Positions 15,102 to 21,668 of a stretch of 32,128 bases of DNA are shown one piece after another. The DNA lies in contig URBZ01000010.1 in NCBI GenBank assembly GCA_900546225.1, positions 1 to 32,128 on the forward strand, written 5' to 3'. The number at the start of each line of letters is the position of its first letter. Position 1 is the first letter of the stretch. The notes under the pieces were generated by a model. It ran no database searches. It saw nothing but the letters and a program-made list of their open reading frames with translations, and was not told the DNA's origin. Origin of the DNA: an uncultured Rickettsiales bacterium (GTDB lineage: Bacteria; Pseudomonadota; Alphaproteobacteria; Rs-D84). The position numbers and the translations under genes are program-made.

Positions 15102-15178
15102 GCGAGCGTAGCTCAGTTGGCTAGAGCGCAACCTTGCCAAGGTTGAGGTCGAGGGTTCGAGCCCCTTTGCTCGCACCA
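15102..15178 (+). tRNA. tRNA-Gly (anticodon GCC)
   Basis: Seventy-seven nt folding as a tRNA: acceptor GCGAGCG with TGCTCGC, D-stem GCTC/GAGC, anticodon stem CAACC/GGTTG around TTGCCAA (anticodon GCC), T-loop TTCGAGC, discriminator A and encoded CCA. Confidence 0.97.
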
Positions 15179-15185
15179 GATATTC

Positions 15186-15214
15186 AAAACCACCCATTCG
15201 GGTGGTTTTTTGTT
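15186..15214 (+). terminator. Terminator after tRNA-Gly
   Basis: A 9-bp stem AAACCACCC/GGGTGGTTT with ATTC loop followed by a T tract. It could also act weakly on the minus strand for the opposing operon. Confidence 0.8.
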
Positions 15215-15280
15215 TTCTGAAAAAATCAACACAAAAAACAAAGGAGTAAAGATTACGGCAAATTCTCCATCCTTGTTTTT

Positions 15281-15481
15281 TTATTTATGTTTATTTGTTT
15301 TTGTTGGTGCTGTTGGCAAACGCGTTCCAAGCCAACCCAAGGATAAAAATAAAAATCCCACACCAAAGAAATACCATTCTTTTAATAGGTTGTTATCCAG
15401 AAGATAGCGTATCATTTGAAACGGTACGTCCAAGATGATTAAATATGCCCACCATATCAAGAAAATGTGCCATTTTTTCAT
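15281..15481 (-). CDS. Small two-segment membrane protein
   Basis: A 66-aa protein with two hydrophobic stretches (about 4-24 and 36-54) rich in Trp, Phe and Leu and a basic, Pro/Thr-rich tail (RLPTAPTKTNKHK). The family is not recognised. It starts 6 nt after the stop of the preceding gene on the same strand, so it is probably the last gene of a three-gene operon by coupling; its own Shine-Dalgarno is weak. The composition is more like a real membrane protein than the opposing frame over the same bases. Confidence 0.5.
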   Translation of the reverse strand: MKKWHIFLIWWAYLIILDVPFQMIRYLLDNNLLKEWYFFGVGFLFLSLGWLGTRLPTAPTKTNKHK

Positions 15482-15487
15482 TACGTA

Positions 15488-16063
15488 TCACTTTTGCGAT
15501 TTTTTAACGGAACTATAAAACACATTTAAGTATTTTGTACCTAATTCTTTGTCTGATGCTGGTAAACTCATTATAGTTTCATCTGTCCATTCTGGGTATC
15601 TGTTACTTAATTCTTTTAAACGCGCTAATTCTGATTCTGTAAATTGACTAGAAATTTCTTGGGAGAAGACTTGTTCAAACTTGTCCATATCTACATTCTC
15701 TGCCAGATGTTCAAGATGTTCAACATCTTTTCCAAGTGTTTTAGCATGTTCAATTCTGTTAACCAGTTGTTCATTGCGTTTTTGCTGACTTTTAATTTTA
15801 TCATATAATGATATGTTCGTTGCAATCCCTGCACCAGCCAAACCAACCGTCGCAACACCAGCAATTTTAAAATTCTTATTTTTTTCTGCACATTTGTTCA
15901 AACGTTCTGTTTTTTCAACCAATTCGTTTTCCAAATGTCTTATTTCATTGCGCAAAGAAACGTATTCATCATTGAAATTATTGACGTTGATTTGAACAGC
16001 AGCCATACACAATTCGGACGATAATATGCCACCAAACAACACTAGTGTAAAAAACGGTTTCAT
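15488..16063 (-). CDS. Secreted or anchored coiled-coil protein, paralogue of its upstream neighbour
   Basis: A 191-aa protein with a signal peptide (about 1-22, ending CMAA), a heptad-rich coiled coil (about 30-60), a short Gly/Ala hydrophobic segment (FKIAGVATVGLAGAGIATN, about 66-84) and further helices. The arrangement of signal, coiled coil, Lys-rich turn, Gly/Ala segment and Gln/Asn-rich helix is the same as in the gene just upstream, suggesting duplication. The family is not recognised. Its ATG overlaps the upstream stop by 4 nt. Codon use is more AT-rich than in the housekeeping genes around it. Confidence 0.65.
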   Translation of the reverse strand: MKPFFTLVLFGGILSSELCMAAVQINVNNFNDEYVSLRNEIRHLENELVEKTERLNKCAEKNKNFKIAGVATVGLAGAGIATNISLYDKIKSQQKRNEQLVNRIEHAKTLGKDVEHLEHLAENVDMDKFEQVFSQEISSQFTESELARLKELSNRYPEWTDETIMSLPASDKELGTKYLNVFYSSVKKSQK

Positions 16064-16389
16064 TCCATCACCTTTTGTATAACCTCTGCTTGAAAATCGG
16101 CTTTTTGGGCGTCTTTCATGTTATGTTGTAAAGTGTTATTGTTTTCTTTAATTTGGCTGTGTTGCGCAAGTATGCCGATTCCGCTGGCTACAGCGGCAAC
16201 ACCACCAACGATTGTCGCCGTTTTCCACCCTTTGGTTGATTTTTCGCAGTTAATTATTTCGGTATCAAGTGCTTCAATTTGTTGTTGTAACAAATTTTTG
16301 TATGCAATTAAGTCAGTATATTCGTTTGCATATGCAAAGTTGCTGACTGATATTGAAATTAGCAAAAATAAAAACATTCTTTTTATCAT
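16060..16389 (-). CDS. Secreted or anchored coiled-coil protein
   Basis: A 109-aa protein starting MIKRMFLFLLISISVS, with a signal peptide ending near FAYA, a coiled coil (about 25-50) containing one Cys, then a Gly/Ala-rich hydrophobic segment (about 55-75, KTATIVGGVAAVASGIGIL) and a polar tail. The ATG at 16389 was preferred to the frame start at 16422 because the signal peptide starts there, AGG is 7 nt upstream, and the upstream ATG would fall inside the putative leader terminator. It is the first gene of the minus-strand operon running to 15281. Confidence 0.62.
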   Translation of the reverse strand: MIKRMFLFLLISISVSNFAYANEYTDLIAYKNLLQQQIEALDTEIINCEKSTKGWKTATIVGGVAAVASGIGILAQHSQIKENNNTLQHNMKDAQKADFQAEVIQKVME

Positions 16390-16403
16390 AAAAAACCTGT
16401 TGT

Positions 16404-16540
16404 AAAAAATATACCGTCCCAAGAAAGAGCGGTCAGGGAGTTTCCAAACAGCGCCAAAACACCTATAATATCAATTTAACGACGTTTTTTTTACCATATA
16501 AAGTAGGCGTGAAATTCCCTGAACCCAACTTCTCGGATTC
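16404..16540 (-). ncRNA. Structured leader RNA A ending in a terminator-like hairpin
   Basis: From a predicted start near 16540 the leader can form a 13-bp stem with one bulge and one mismatch between GGTTCAGGGAATTTC (16525-16511) and GAAACTCCCTGACC (16444-16431). It is followed directly by ACCGCTC-TTTCTT-GGGACGGT (16433-16413, one bulge) and ATATTTTTT. The ATG of the coiled-coil gene is 14 nt further. The segment CTCCCTGACCGC also occurs, as CTCCCCGACCGC, in the leader at 17235-17467 just before its terminator. This is compatible with transcription attenuation; a 6S-like RNA is another reading. Confidence 0.45.
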
Positions 16541-16546
16541 ATAGGT

Positions 16547-16575
16547 ATTATGCCACAATATTCATCGTGATTCAA
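16547..16575 (-). promoter_or_regulatory. Promoter of leader A and the coiled-coil operon
   Basis: Minus-strand -35 TTGAAT (16575-16570), 17-nt spacer, -10 CATAAT (16552-16547). Together with leader A it accounts for most of the 303-bp gap 16390-16692. The remainder holds the opposing promoter at 16636. Confidence 0.6.
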
Positions 16576-16635
16576 TAAAACTAATTTCTAAAAGATAATG
16601 TGTGTTAATCAATAAACCATGTTCATTTTGTTTTA

Positions 16636-16664
16636 TTGATTGCAGGGGTAAAAAGTGGTAAAAT
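16636..16664 (+). promoter_or_regulatory. Promoter of the 94-aa membrane protein gene
   Basis: -35 TTGATT (16636-16641), 17-nt spacer, extended -10 TGGTAAAAT (hexamer 16659-16664). The leader contains a strong AAGGGGGG ribosome-binding site. Confidence 0.65.
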
Positions 16665-16692
16665 ATCAGCGAATTAAACAAAGGGGGGCGCA

Positions 16693-16977
16693 ATGCCAAA
16701 ACAAGTCAAAGAAATAAATAAAACAGAATTATTATTGTCAGAAATCAATACAAAAATTGGCAGTTTTGCAAAATTTGTTTGGTATACAATTATGGCATAT
16801 TTGCTGGGCGCGCTGTTATGTGCATTTGGGGTGGGATTTATTGCCACTGAATTTGACGGCTTGATTTTATTGGGGCTGTTGTTCTTGGTGTTTGGCGTTG
16901 GCGTGGCGATAACAATGTTTATTTTATCACTGGTGGCACTGCGCCGTGCCAGCAAAAACACAGGCAGTGATAAATAA
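16693..16977 (+). CDS. Small membrane protein of unknown function
   Basis: A 94-aa protein with a polar N-terminal helix (about 1-24) and two hydrophobic segments (about 28-50 and 55-82), ending in a basic tail (RRASKNTGSDK). The family is not recognised. It has a strong promoter and ribosome-binding site and its own terminator immediately after the stop, so it is a single-gene unit inside the island of small membrane proteins. Confidence 0.65.
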   Translation: MPKQVKEINKTELLLSEINTKIGSFAKFVWYTIMAYLLGALLCAFGVGFIATEFDGLILLGLLFLVFGVGVAITMFILSLVALRRASKNTGSDK

Positions 16978-16983
16978 AATCAG

Positions 16984-17006
16984 ACCACCCAAACGGGTGG
17001 TTTTTT
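16984..17006 (+). terminator. Terminator after the 94-aa membrane protein gene
   Basis: A 7-bp stem ACCACCC/GGGTGGT with AAAC loop and six Ts. It resembles the tRNA-Gly terminator stem. Confidence 0.85.
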
Positions 17007-17028
17007 ATTTGGCGGACAAATATCTGAC

Positions 17029-17137
17029 TATAATTTCCCCTTGCGTGGGAATAAAATCTTGCATGTCATATGAATTTACAATGATGCAACGGTTCTAAAC
17101 AGAGAGCAATGAAACGCGCCATTGGCGCGTTTTTTAT
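17029..17137 (+). ncRNA. Possible short transcript with own -10 and terminator
   Basis: A perfect TATAAT (17029-17034) is followed about 80 nt later by a strong terminator (17113-17120 with 17124-17131, then T6). The predicted RNA is about 95 nt. It includes AGAGAG followed by a 13-codon frame (17110-17151) that begins ATGAAACGC and runs through the terminator. The segment 17088-17114 resembles the lysS leader at 25411-25438. This could be a small RNA, a leader peptide without a downstream gene, or a decayed attenuator. Confidence 0.35.
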
Positions 17138-17199
17138 TTTGCGGACGTAATACCCTGGGGCTTGTCCAGAGGATGATTTATTTTTATTCCTGTTTCTGG

Positions 17200-17228
17200 T
17201 TGATTTTAGAATCAAATTATTTTACTAT
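17200..17228 (+). promoter_or_regulatory. Promoter of leader RNA B
   Basis: -35 TTGATT (17200-17205), 17-nt spacer, -10 TACTAT (17223-17228). It lies in the 512-bp gene-free stretch 16978-17489, otherwise occupied by two terminators, the short transcript above and leader B. Confidence 0.6.
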
Positions 17229-17234
17229 TACCAA

Positions 17235-17467
17235 TGAACCCAGTGGGAACTGTGTTCGGGGCTGTCGAAAGCCTAGCATATTCGGTGTAAAGCACAGGAA
17301 CATCGTTAGTCCGATATTCCAATGATTTTGCATCGTCATGTATCCCTGACCAAAGAGAGGTCGGGGAGCTGTCTATGTATAAAACAGGGGCAACCCAAAG
17401 GTAGACAGAATCACTAATATGCTGATTTTCGAACTCCCCGACCGCCAGATTTTCATGGCGGTTTTTT
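17235..17467 (+). ncRNA. Structured leader RNA B with mutually exclusive stems and a terminator
   Basis: About 233 nt from a predicted start to a terminator. Visible stems: a 9-bp hairpin with one mismatch (17297-17305 with 17312-17320); segment 1 TCCCTGACC (17343-17351) pairing with segment 2 GGTCGGGGA (17359-17367); segment 2 extended (17359-17368) pairing perfectly over 10 bp with segment 3 CTCCCCGACC (17434-17443); CTGTCTA (17369-17375) with TAGACAG (17402-17408); and GGG-GCAA-CCC (17387-17396). Segment 3 overlaps the left arm of the terminator (17441-17447 with 17456-17462, then Ts). Segments 1 and 3 compete for segment 2, the usual layout of an attenuator or riboswitch. The first lipoprotein gene starts 22 nt later. 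I could not match it to tmRNA, RNase P RNA or a known riboswitch. Confidence 0.55.
17441..17467 (+). terminator. Terminator at the end of leader B
   Basis: A 7-bp stem ACCGCCA/TGGCGGT with 8-nt loop and a T tract, 22 nt before the ATG at 17490. Confidence 0.8.
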
Positions 17468-17489
17468 CGTAATAACAAAGGGGGCGATA

Positions 17490-17756
17490 ATGAAAAAACT
17501 TTTGCTGTTTCCGCTGATGTGCTTGTTGCTAGCATGCGATTTTGAAACTCCGTACGAACGCGCGGTCAGGCGGGCTTATAATGCTTGCTTGGAATCAGTT
17601 GATGTAAGCGAAACGCGTGGTTGTGATTGCATCCAGCGCTATTCCAAGTATCATGAGGCATTGATAGTCAGATATTCTGCTACGTACGTCGAATTGCTGG
17701 CACGACAGGTTGGGTTGCTGTCGGGGTTATACTGCATCAATGTTTCTGGAAAATAA
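17490..17756 (+). CDS. Small cysteine-containing lipoprotein
   Basis: An 88-aa lipoprotein with lipobox LLAC (Cys about 16) and four further cysteines (ACLES, GCDCIQ, YCIN). The mature part is mostly helical and charged. The family is not recognised. A strong AAAGGGGG Shine-Dalgarno precedes the ATG, and a terminator lies just upstream, so expression depends on read-through from leader B or an unseen promoter. It is the first gene of a run of five small genes. Confidence 0.65.
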   Translation: MKKLLLFPLMCLLLACDFETPYERAVRRAYNACLESVDVSETRGCDCIQRYSKYHEALIVRYSATYVELLARQVGLLSGLYCINVSGK

Positions 17757-17778
17757 TAAACAATAAAGGAGTAAAAAT

Positions 17779-18072
17779 ATGGATTCTTCAGATGAGGCGT
17801 TGGGGGCTCTGGCAATACTTGGATTGATTTACTTGCTGATTTATTTCGTTCCGACGATAACAGCCGTTTGTCGCAAAGCGCATTATATGTCTACGGCAAT
17901 ATTGTTGAACATATTCTTAGGATGGACATTTATTGGTTGGGTTCTGGCGTTGATTTTGGCGTGCATGAATGCGCCTGCAAACGCAGGACAACAGGTTTTT
18001 ATTACACAGGTTGTTGATACCCCAAAACGACCAGTTGTTACACCAAAAAAAGAAAAACACGTAAAACAATAA
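17779..18072 (+). CDS. Superinfection-immunity (Imm)-like membrane protein
   Basis: A 97-aa protein with two hydrophobic segments. The core YFVPTITAVCRKAHY...STAILLNIFLGWTFIGWVLALILACM (about 26-69) matches the superinfection immunity protein family (PF14373, T4 Imm-like): the P-x-I-x-A turn, NxFLGWTxIGW and Ala-Leu after it. T4 Imm blocks DNA injection by superinfecting phage, but cellular homologues are common and mostly of unknown function. The C terminus is a polar Lys/Pro tail (about 74-97). AAAGGAG precedes the ATG. It sits in the lipoprotein operon, 22 bp after the first gene. Confidence 0.78.
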   Translation: MDSSDEALGALAILGLIYLLIYFVPTITAVCRKAHYMSTAILLNIFLGWTFIGWVLALILACMNAPANAGQQVFITQVVDTPKRPVVTPKKEKHVKQ

Positions 18073-18113
18073 GAACATTAGATGAAAACGATTAAAAGAC
18101 AAAGGAAAAAACT

Positions 18114-18320
18114 ATGAACAAGAAAAATCTGAAAATATTTGGCGTTGTTGCGGTTCTGTTCGCGTTGGCGGGCTGTGACAGTAATGACAGTTACTTTGTA
18201 AAAAATTGCGTTAGTACATGCATAGAGGCCTGCGTCGCCGAAGGTGCACCACGTTCATATTGCAAATCATATTGCAAACCGGCATGTCGTGAAATGGAAA
18301 AAGAAATGGCAGGTCATTAA
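18114..18320 (+). CDS. Small lipoprotein with two CX3CX3C arrays
   Basis: A 68-aa lipoprotein with lipobox LAGC (Cys about 21). The mature part holds six cysteines as two identical arrays, CVSTCIEAC and CKSYCKPAC, separated by nine residues, each with i/i+4/i+8 spacing on one helical face. This would suit a helical hairpin closed by disulfides or a metal-binding pair of helices. It recalls the spacing of twin-CX3C proteins, but no homology is claimed. An AAAGGAAAAA ribosome-binding site precedes the ATG. Part of the small-gene operon. Confidence 0.68.
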   Translation: MNKKNLKIFGVVAVLFALAGCDSNDSYFVKNCVSTCIEACVAEGAPRSYCKSYCKPACREMEKEMAGH

Positions 18321-18321
18321 A

Positions 18322-18876
18322 ATGGAAATACTGTACGGAGGCAAAAAAACATATGAACATCTGTACCAGATGTTGTTTGTGTGGGCATTGGTGTTTGTGC
18401 CGGCCTTAACAATCGGATTGCTTCTTGATGGCGCATTCCTGGCATCACTTGTTGTGATTGCCACAATATTTATGGGAATGTGTGTTGCTGTTGGAGCGTT
18501 TTTTGTTTGGGGCAGCAGGGCGTTGTCACATAAACATGTGGCATTGCATATTGATGCAGATGGCATCAGATTGTTTCCAGAAAATAAAAATTCCAGAGTG
18601 CTGGTCTCTTTTGTCGGATGGGGTGATGTAGCAGATGTAAAATTTGCACCAAATGCGGGGCATAATACAATAGCCATTATCCTTAAAAATCCGATGGCAT
18701 TGATACAACACCAGAATAGCGCGATGGTTCGTCGCATTCTGCAAACCCAGCTGGAACAAAGTGGCAGTCCAGTACTGTTGCACACCAATCAATATGAAAT
18801 TGCCCCAGATGAACTGTTGCAGAAACTGCAAAAACAACTAAAAAACTTTAACAAAAACAAAAGGAGTAAAAAATGA
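18322..18876 (+). CDS. Two-segment membrane protein with PH-like domain (STM3941-type)
   Basis: A 184-aa protein beginning MEILYGGKKTYEHLYQ. Two hydrophobic segments (about 17-37 and 40-65) are followed by a cytoplasmic domain with HVALHIDADGIRLFP, VSFVGWGDVADVKF and IAIILKNP, the pattern of the STM3941 family of uncharacterised membrane proteins. The C terminus is very Lys/Asn-rich. The ATG at 18322 lies 1 nt after the previous stop and a GGCAGGT site is upstream; a longer in-frame start at 18244 would overlap the lipoprotein. Its stop overlaps the next ATG. Confidence 0.7.
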   Translation: MEILYGGKKTYEHLYQMLFVWALVFVPALTIGLLLDGAFLASLVVIATIFMGMCVAVGAFFVWGSRALSHKHVALHIDADGIRLFPENKNSRVLVSFVGWGDVADVKFAPNAGHNTIAIILKNPMALIQHQNSAMVRRILQTQLEQSGSPVLLHTNQYEIAPDELLQKLQKQLKNFNKNKRSKK

Positions 18877-19232
18877 CAGAAGAACAAAATAAAAAAGTAG
18901 AATACGCAACAGAGCAAATGACCAATGTAATGGGCTGGTTGATAACGTTGGATTTGATTTTTAATTGGATTGGCAGCGCATTTGAACCAGTCGGTGGTAG
19001 TTTAATTGGGTTGATTTTATGTTTCGCAGACCGCGAACACCTGCGCCGTAATTTGAATGTCAACATTCATTGGTTGCGTTGTTTCTTGACACCTACATAT
19101 CTTTACAAACGCTGCAAGTTATTGGGCGAACCAATGACAAAGTTTTATATAAACTTGGCAATGTACATATGGCTTGTAGTATTTGTTTTGGTGGCTGGAT
19201 TTGCTGCATCATCAGGTGTGATTCTAATGTAA
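18873..19232 (+). CDS. Small membrane protein of unknown function
   Basis: A 119-aa protein with hydrophobic segments at about 21-50 and 94-118 and a central WLRCFLTPTYLYKRCKLLGEP block. A similar W-x-x-x-x-PxYLxKR-A motif occurs in several uncharacterised bacterial membrane proteins, but I cannot assign a function. AAAGGAG precedes the ATG, which overlaps the upstream stop by 4 nt. Last gene of the operon, ending at a shared terminator with the outer-membrane channel gene. Confidence 0.65.
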   Translation: MTEEQNKKVEYATEQMTNVMGWLITLDLIFNWIGSAFEPVGGSLIGLILCFADREHLRRNLNVNIHWLRCFLTPTYLYKRCKLLGEPMTKFYINLAMYIWLVVFVLVAGFAASSGVILM

Positions 19233-19244
19233 AAAAGTAATAAA

Positions 19245-19274
19245 AACACACCGCCAAATGGCGGTGTGTTTTTT
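19245..19274. terminator. Bidirectional terminator at the island/exporter boundary
   Basis: An 11-bp stem (19245-19255 with 19260-19270), AAAT loop, with A and T tracts on both sides. Confidence 0.9.
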
Positions 19275-20559
19275 ATTCATTGTCCTGAATTTTCAGACCC
19301 AGATTTTCAGGTGTCAGTAATCCTGTCGCAGACAGCACCGCAAAAAATGCACTGGTACGGCCAAACTTTGCCTGTGCCAATGATACTTTGGTATTTAGCA
19401 ATTCTTGTTCGGCATTCAGCACATCCAACACCGTGCGACGACCACGCTTTTGTTCATCGCGCGTACCGTTCAGTGCCATTTGATTGGCCTTGACCCCGGC
19501 CTGGGCGGCGGTAATTGCGGATTCTTGGGCATTATACATATTCCACGCCTGATGCAAGGATTCCGTAATTGTTCGCTGGGCATTTATCGTTTGTTCTTGG
19601 ATTCCATCAACAGTATAGCGAACTTTGTCAACGTTTGCGAATGCGTTGCCTTTGTCATACAATGGCATTTTCAGATATACGCCAATGCGACTGTCGCGAA
19701 CCTTGTCAACGTATGGAACATCTTCTATTTGCATAATTGATCCGCGCACGTCAACCGATGGCAGTATGGATTTGCGCGCCACAACTATTTTTTCACGTGC
19801 GGCTTTTTCTTTGGATTGCAACGCCAAAATCACAGGGTGATTTTTCATTGCGTATTCAACCGCATTGTCCACCGTTGTGGGGAATAATTTTTCCATGCGT
19901 TCTAAATCGATTTCTGTAAACTCAGATGGCACATTGCCATAAACGCGACGGAATGTTTCAACCGCATTGTCATATTTCGCCTGTGCATCTGCCAATGCGT
20001 ACCGCGCCATTTCCACGCGCGCAGATGCCTGTGCCACGTCAGTTTTGGTCAGACGACCCACGCGGGCATTGTCGGCGCAATAATTATAGTATTCTTGTAA
20101 AACGCGTTGATTGTTCTGATTCAGTTTCAAAACCTCGTCCGCGCGCAGGACGGCAATATACGCATTGATTGCGTTCAGAAATGTGTCTTGTTCGGTCGCG
20201 TACAGCGATGCAGTTTCTGCATCGCGCACGGCGCGTGCACCTTTGTATTGTGCAATGGTTGAAAATCCTTCAAATATATTCTGTTGAAATTCCAGTCCAA
20301 CACCCACAGGGTTATAATCAAATGAATAATCGCCAACTTTTGTGCGCGCCGCACCAGCATTTGCAGACACACCCAAGTATGGTTTGAATCCTGCACTGGA
20401 CGCCGACACATCGGCATCTGCCGCACGAACGGCGGCGCGACCACTTTTAATCACAGGGTTTGATTCGTATACATTTTGCAGTTCTGAATACATATCTGCA
20501 TTTGCCGCCAATGGCGTCAACGTCACCAACATACCGATTAAACAATAATTCAGTTTCAT
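19273..20559 (-). CDS. TolC-family outer-membrane channel
   Basis: A 428-aa outer-membrane efflux protein with a signal peptide (ending ANA, about residue 21). The two repeated TolC halves are visible: VYESNPVIKSGRAAVRAADADVSAS...FKPYLGVSA in the first, and AMKNHPVILALQSKEKAAREKIVVARKSILPSVDVRG in the second, with GRRTVLDVLNAEQELLNTKVSLAQA near the C terminus. It forms a trimeric channel spanning periplasm and outer membrane. It is the last gene of the exporter operon, 11 bp after an ABC permease, so it is almost certainly the dedicated outer-membrane partner. Confidence 0.9.
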   Translation of the reverse strand: MKLNYCLIGMLVTLTPLAANADMYSELQNVYESNPVIKSGRAAVRAADADVSASSAGFKPYLGVSANAGAARTKVGDYSFDYNPVGVGLEFQQNIFEGFSTIAQYKGARAVRDAETASLYATEQDTFLNAINAYIAVLRADEVLKLNQNNQRVLQEYYNYCADNARVGRLTKTDVAQASARVEMARYALADAQAKYDNAVETFRRVYGNVPSEFTEIDLERMEKLFPTTVDNAVEYAMKNHPVILALQSKEKAAREKIVVARKSILPSVDVRGSIMQIEDVPYVDKVRDSRIGVYLKMPLYDKGNAFANVDKVRYTVDGIQEQTINAQRTITESLHQAWNMYNAQESAITAAQAGVKANQMALNGTRDEQKRGRRTVLDVLNAEQELLNTKVSLAQAKFGRTSAFFAVLSATGLLTPENLGLKIQDNE

Positions 20560-20570
20560 ACCATTTCCCC

Positions 20571-21668
20571 TTATAATGTTGTTTTGAATTTTTTAATTGC
20601 GAATACCCATATAATTGCGCCAACCCCCAGCATATACATACACTGGCGCGCAAAGTATTCAATGTCTGACCCTTTCAGAATAATGTTGCGAACCATATAC
20701 GCATAGTGCGACAGTGGATTTACCGAACTGACATATTGCAACAATACCGGCATATTTTCAGTCGGAATAATTGCCCCTGACAGCATCAGCGACATAAACG
20801 CAACAATAACCACCCCCAGCAATGCCTGTTGTTGGGTGTTTGTATAGTTTGACAATAACACCGCAATTCCTGACGCCGGTACACAAAACACCAAGAACCC
20901 CAGAATAAACATAAAATGCGACCCCACAAACGGAATGCCAAACACCGTGCGGCCAATAAACAGAATCGACAACATAATCAAAAACGACACCAGAATGTAT
21001 GGTAAAACCTTGCCCAAGATAATGTCGTATTTTGATATTGGGGCAGACACCAGTGTTTCAATCGTGCCACTTTCTTTTTCCTTGGTAATGGAAATCGTAA
21101 TCAAAATCAGCAATGCCAAAAACACCAGCACCGCAATCAGCGACGGCACCATAAACCACGGCGTATTTAGTTCTGGGTTGAACAGGATTCGCATATCAAA
21201 TTTAATCGGCGACGCGGGCAATGCATAATTCATTTCGCGTACGGTTGACAATACCACACCCGCCAAATAACCTTCGATACTCTGGGCTTTCAAAATATTC
21301 ATAGAATCAATCAGAATCTGAATTTGACCTTCGCCACGAATCAAACTCTTGGTCAGGCCACCCGCCGGTGCAATTATTGCAACGTCTGCATCGCCAGATT
21401 GTACCACAGATACGGCGTCGCGCTTTGATGTGTCGGCGCGAACAAACCACCCAGAACCAATGGCGTGATTGTAAACCTTTTCCATAACAACATCGTTTGG
21501 CAGCATATCAACCGCCAGACGCAGATTTTTTGCCTCGAGTGTGATTGCACCACTGTAAATAATCAGTTGCACCGCTGGCATAACCATAACCGCAACCAAC
21601 AAAACAGGGTCGCGTAATAATGCGATAAGTTCTTTCTTGAAAAATCCCAACAGACGTTTTTTCTTCAT
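20571..21668 (-). CDS. ABC-2 permease, YbhR-like
   Basis: A 365-aa ABC-2 transporter permease. It has an N-terminal helix after KKELIALLRDPVLLV, a large periplasmic loop (about 45-175) and five C-terminal hydrophobic segments including KEKESGTIETLVSAPISKYDIILGKVLPY, the characteristic ABC-2 coupling region. Paired with the similar gene upstream it should form the heterodimeric membrane part of an exporter of YbhFSR/YhhJ type. Start at 21668, overlapping the upstream stop by 4 nt. Confidence 0.88.
   Translation of the reverse strand: MKKKRLLGFFKKELIALLRDPVLLVAVMVMPAVQLIIYSGAITLEAKNLRLAVDMLPNDVVMEKVYNHAIGSGWFVRADTSKRDAVSVVQSGDADVAIIAPAGGLTKSLIRGEGQIQILIDSMNILKAQSIEGYLAGVVLSTVREMNYALPASPIKFDMRILFNPELNTPWFMVPSLIAVLVFLALLILITISITKEKESGTIETLVSAPISKYDIILGKVLPYILVSFLIMLSILFIGRTVFGIPFVGSHFMFILGFLVFCVPASGIAVLLSNYTNTQQQALLGVVIVAFMSLMLSGAIIPTENMPVLLQYVSSVNPLSHYAYMVRNIILKGSDIEYFARQCMYMLGVGAIIWVFAIKKFKTTL

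Noticed and set aside
15210..15407. 65-aa plus-strand ORF after tRNA-Gly
   Set aside because: It begins in the terminator T tract and overlaps the more plausible minus-strand membrane protein.
16404..16540. 6S RNA
   Set aside because: The long imperfect hairpin recalls 6S, but the direct link to a terminator and a gene start 14 nt later fits a leader better. It was kept only as an alternative.
17235..17467. tmRNA, RNase P RNA or a tRNA-like gene
   Set aside because: The CTCCCCGACCGCCA end tempted a tRNA-like reading, but there is no D-arm GG, anticodon loop, tag frame ending in Ala codons or GAGGAAAGTCC motif.
17212..17535. Minus-strand 107-aa ORF over the leader B region
   Set aside because: It covers the strong plus-strand promoter, paired stems and terminator, has no family match I recognise, and its N terminus overlaps the lipoprotein start. 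I judged the structured RNA more likely.
15102..19232. Integrative island at tRNA-Gly
   Set aside because: I found no integrase and no repeat of the tRNA 3' end on the far side, so site-specific integration is unsupported.
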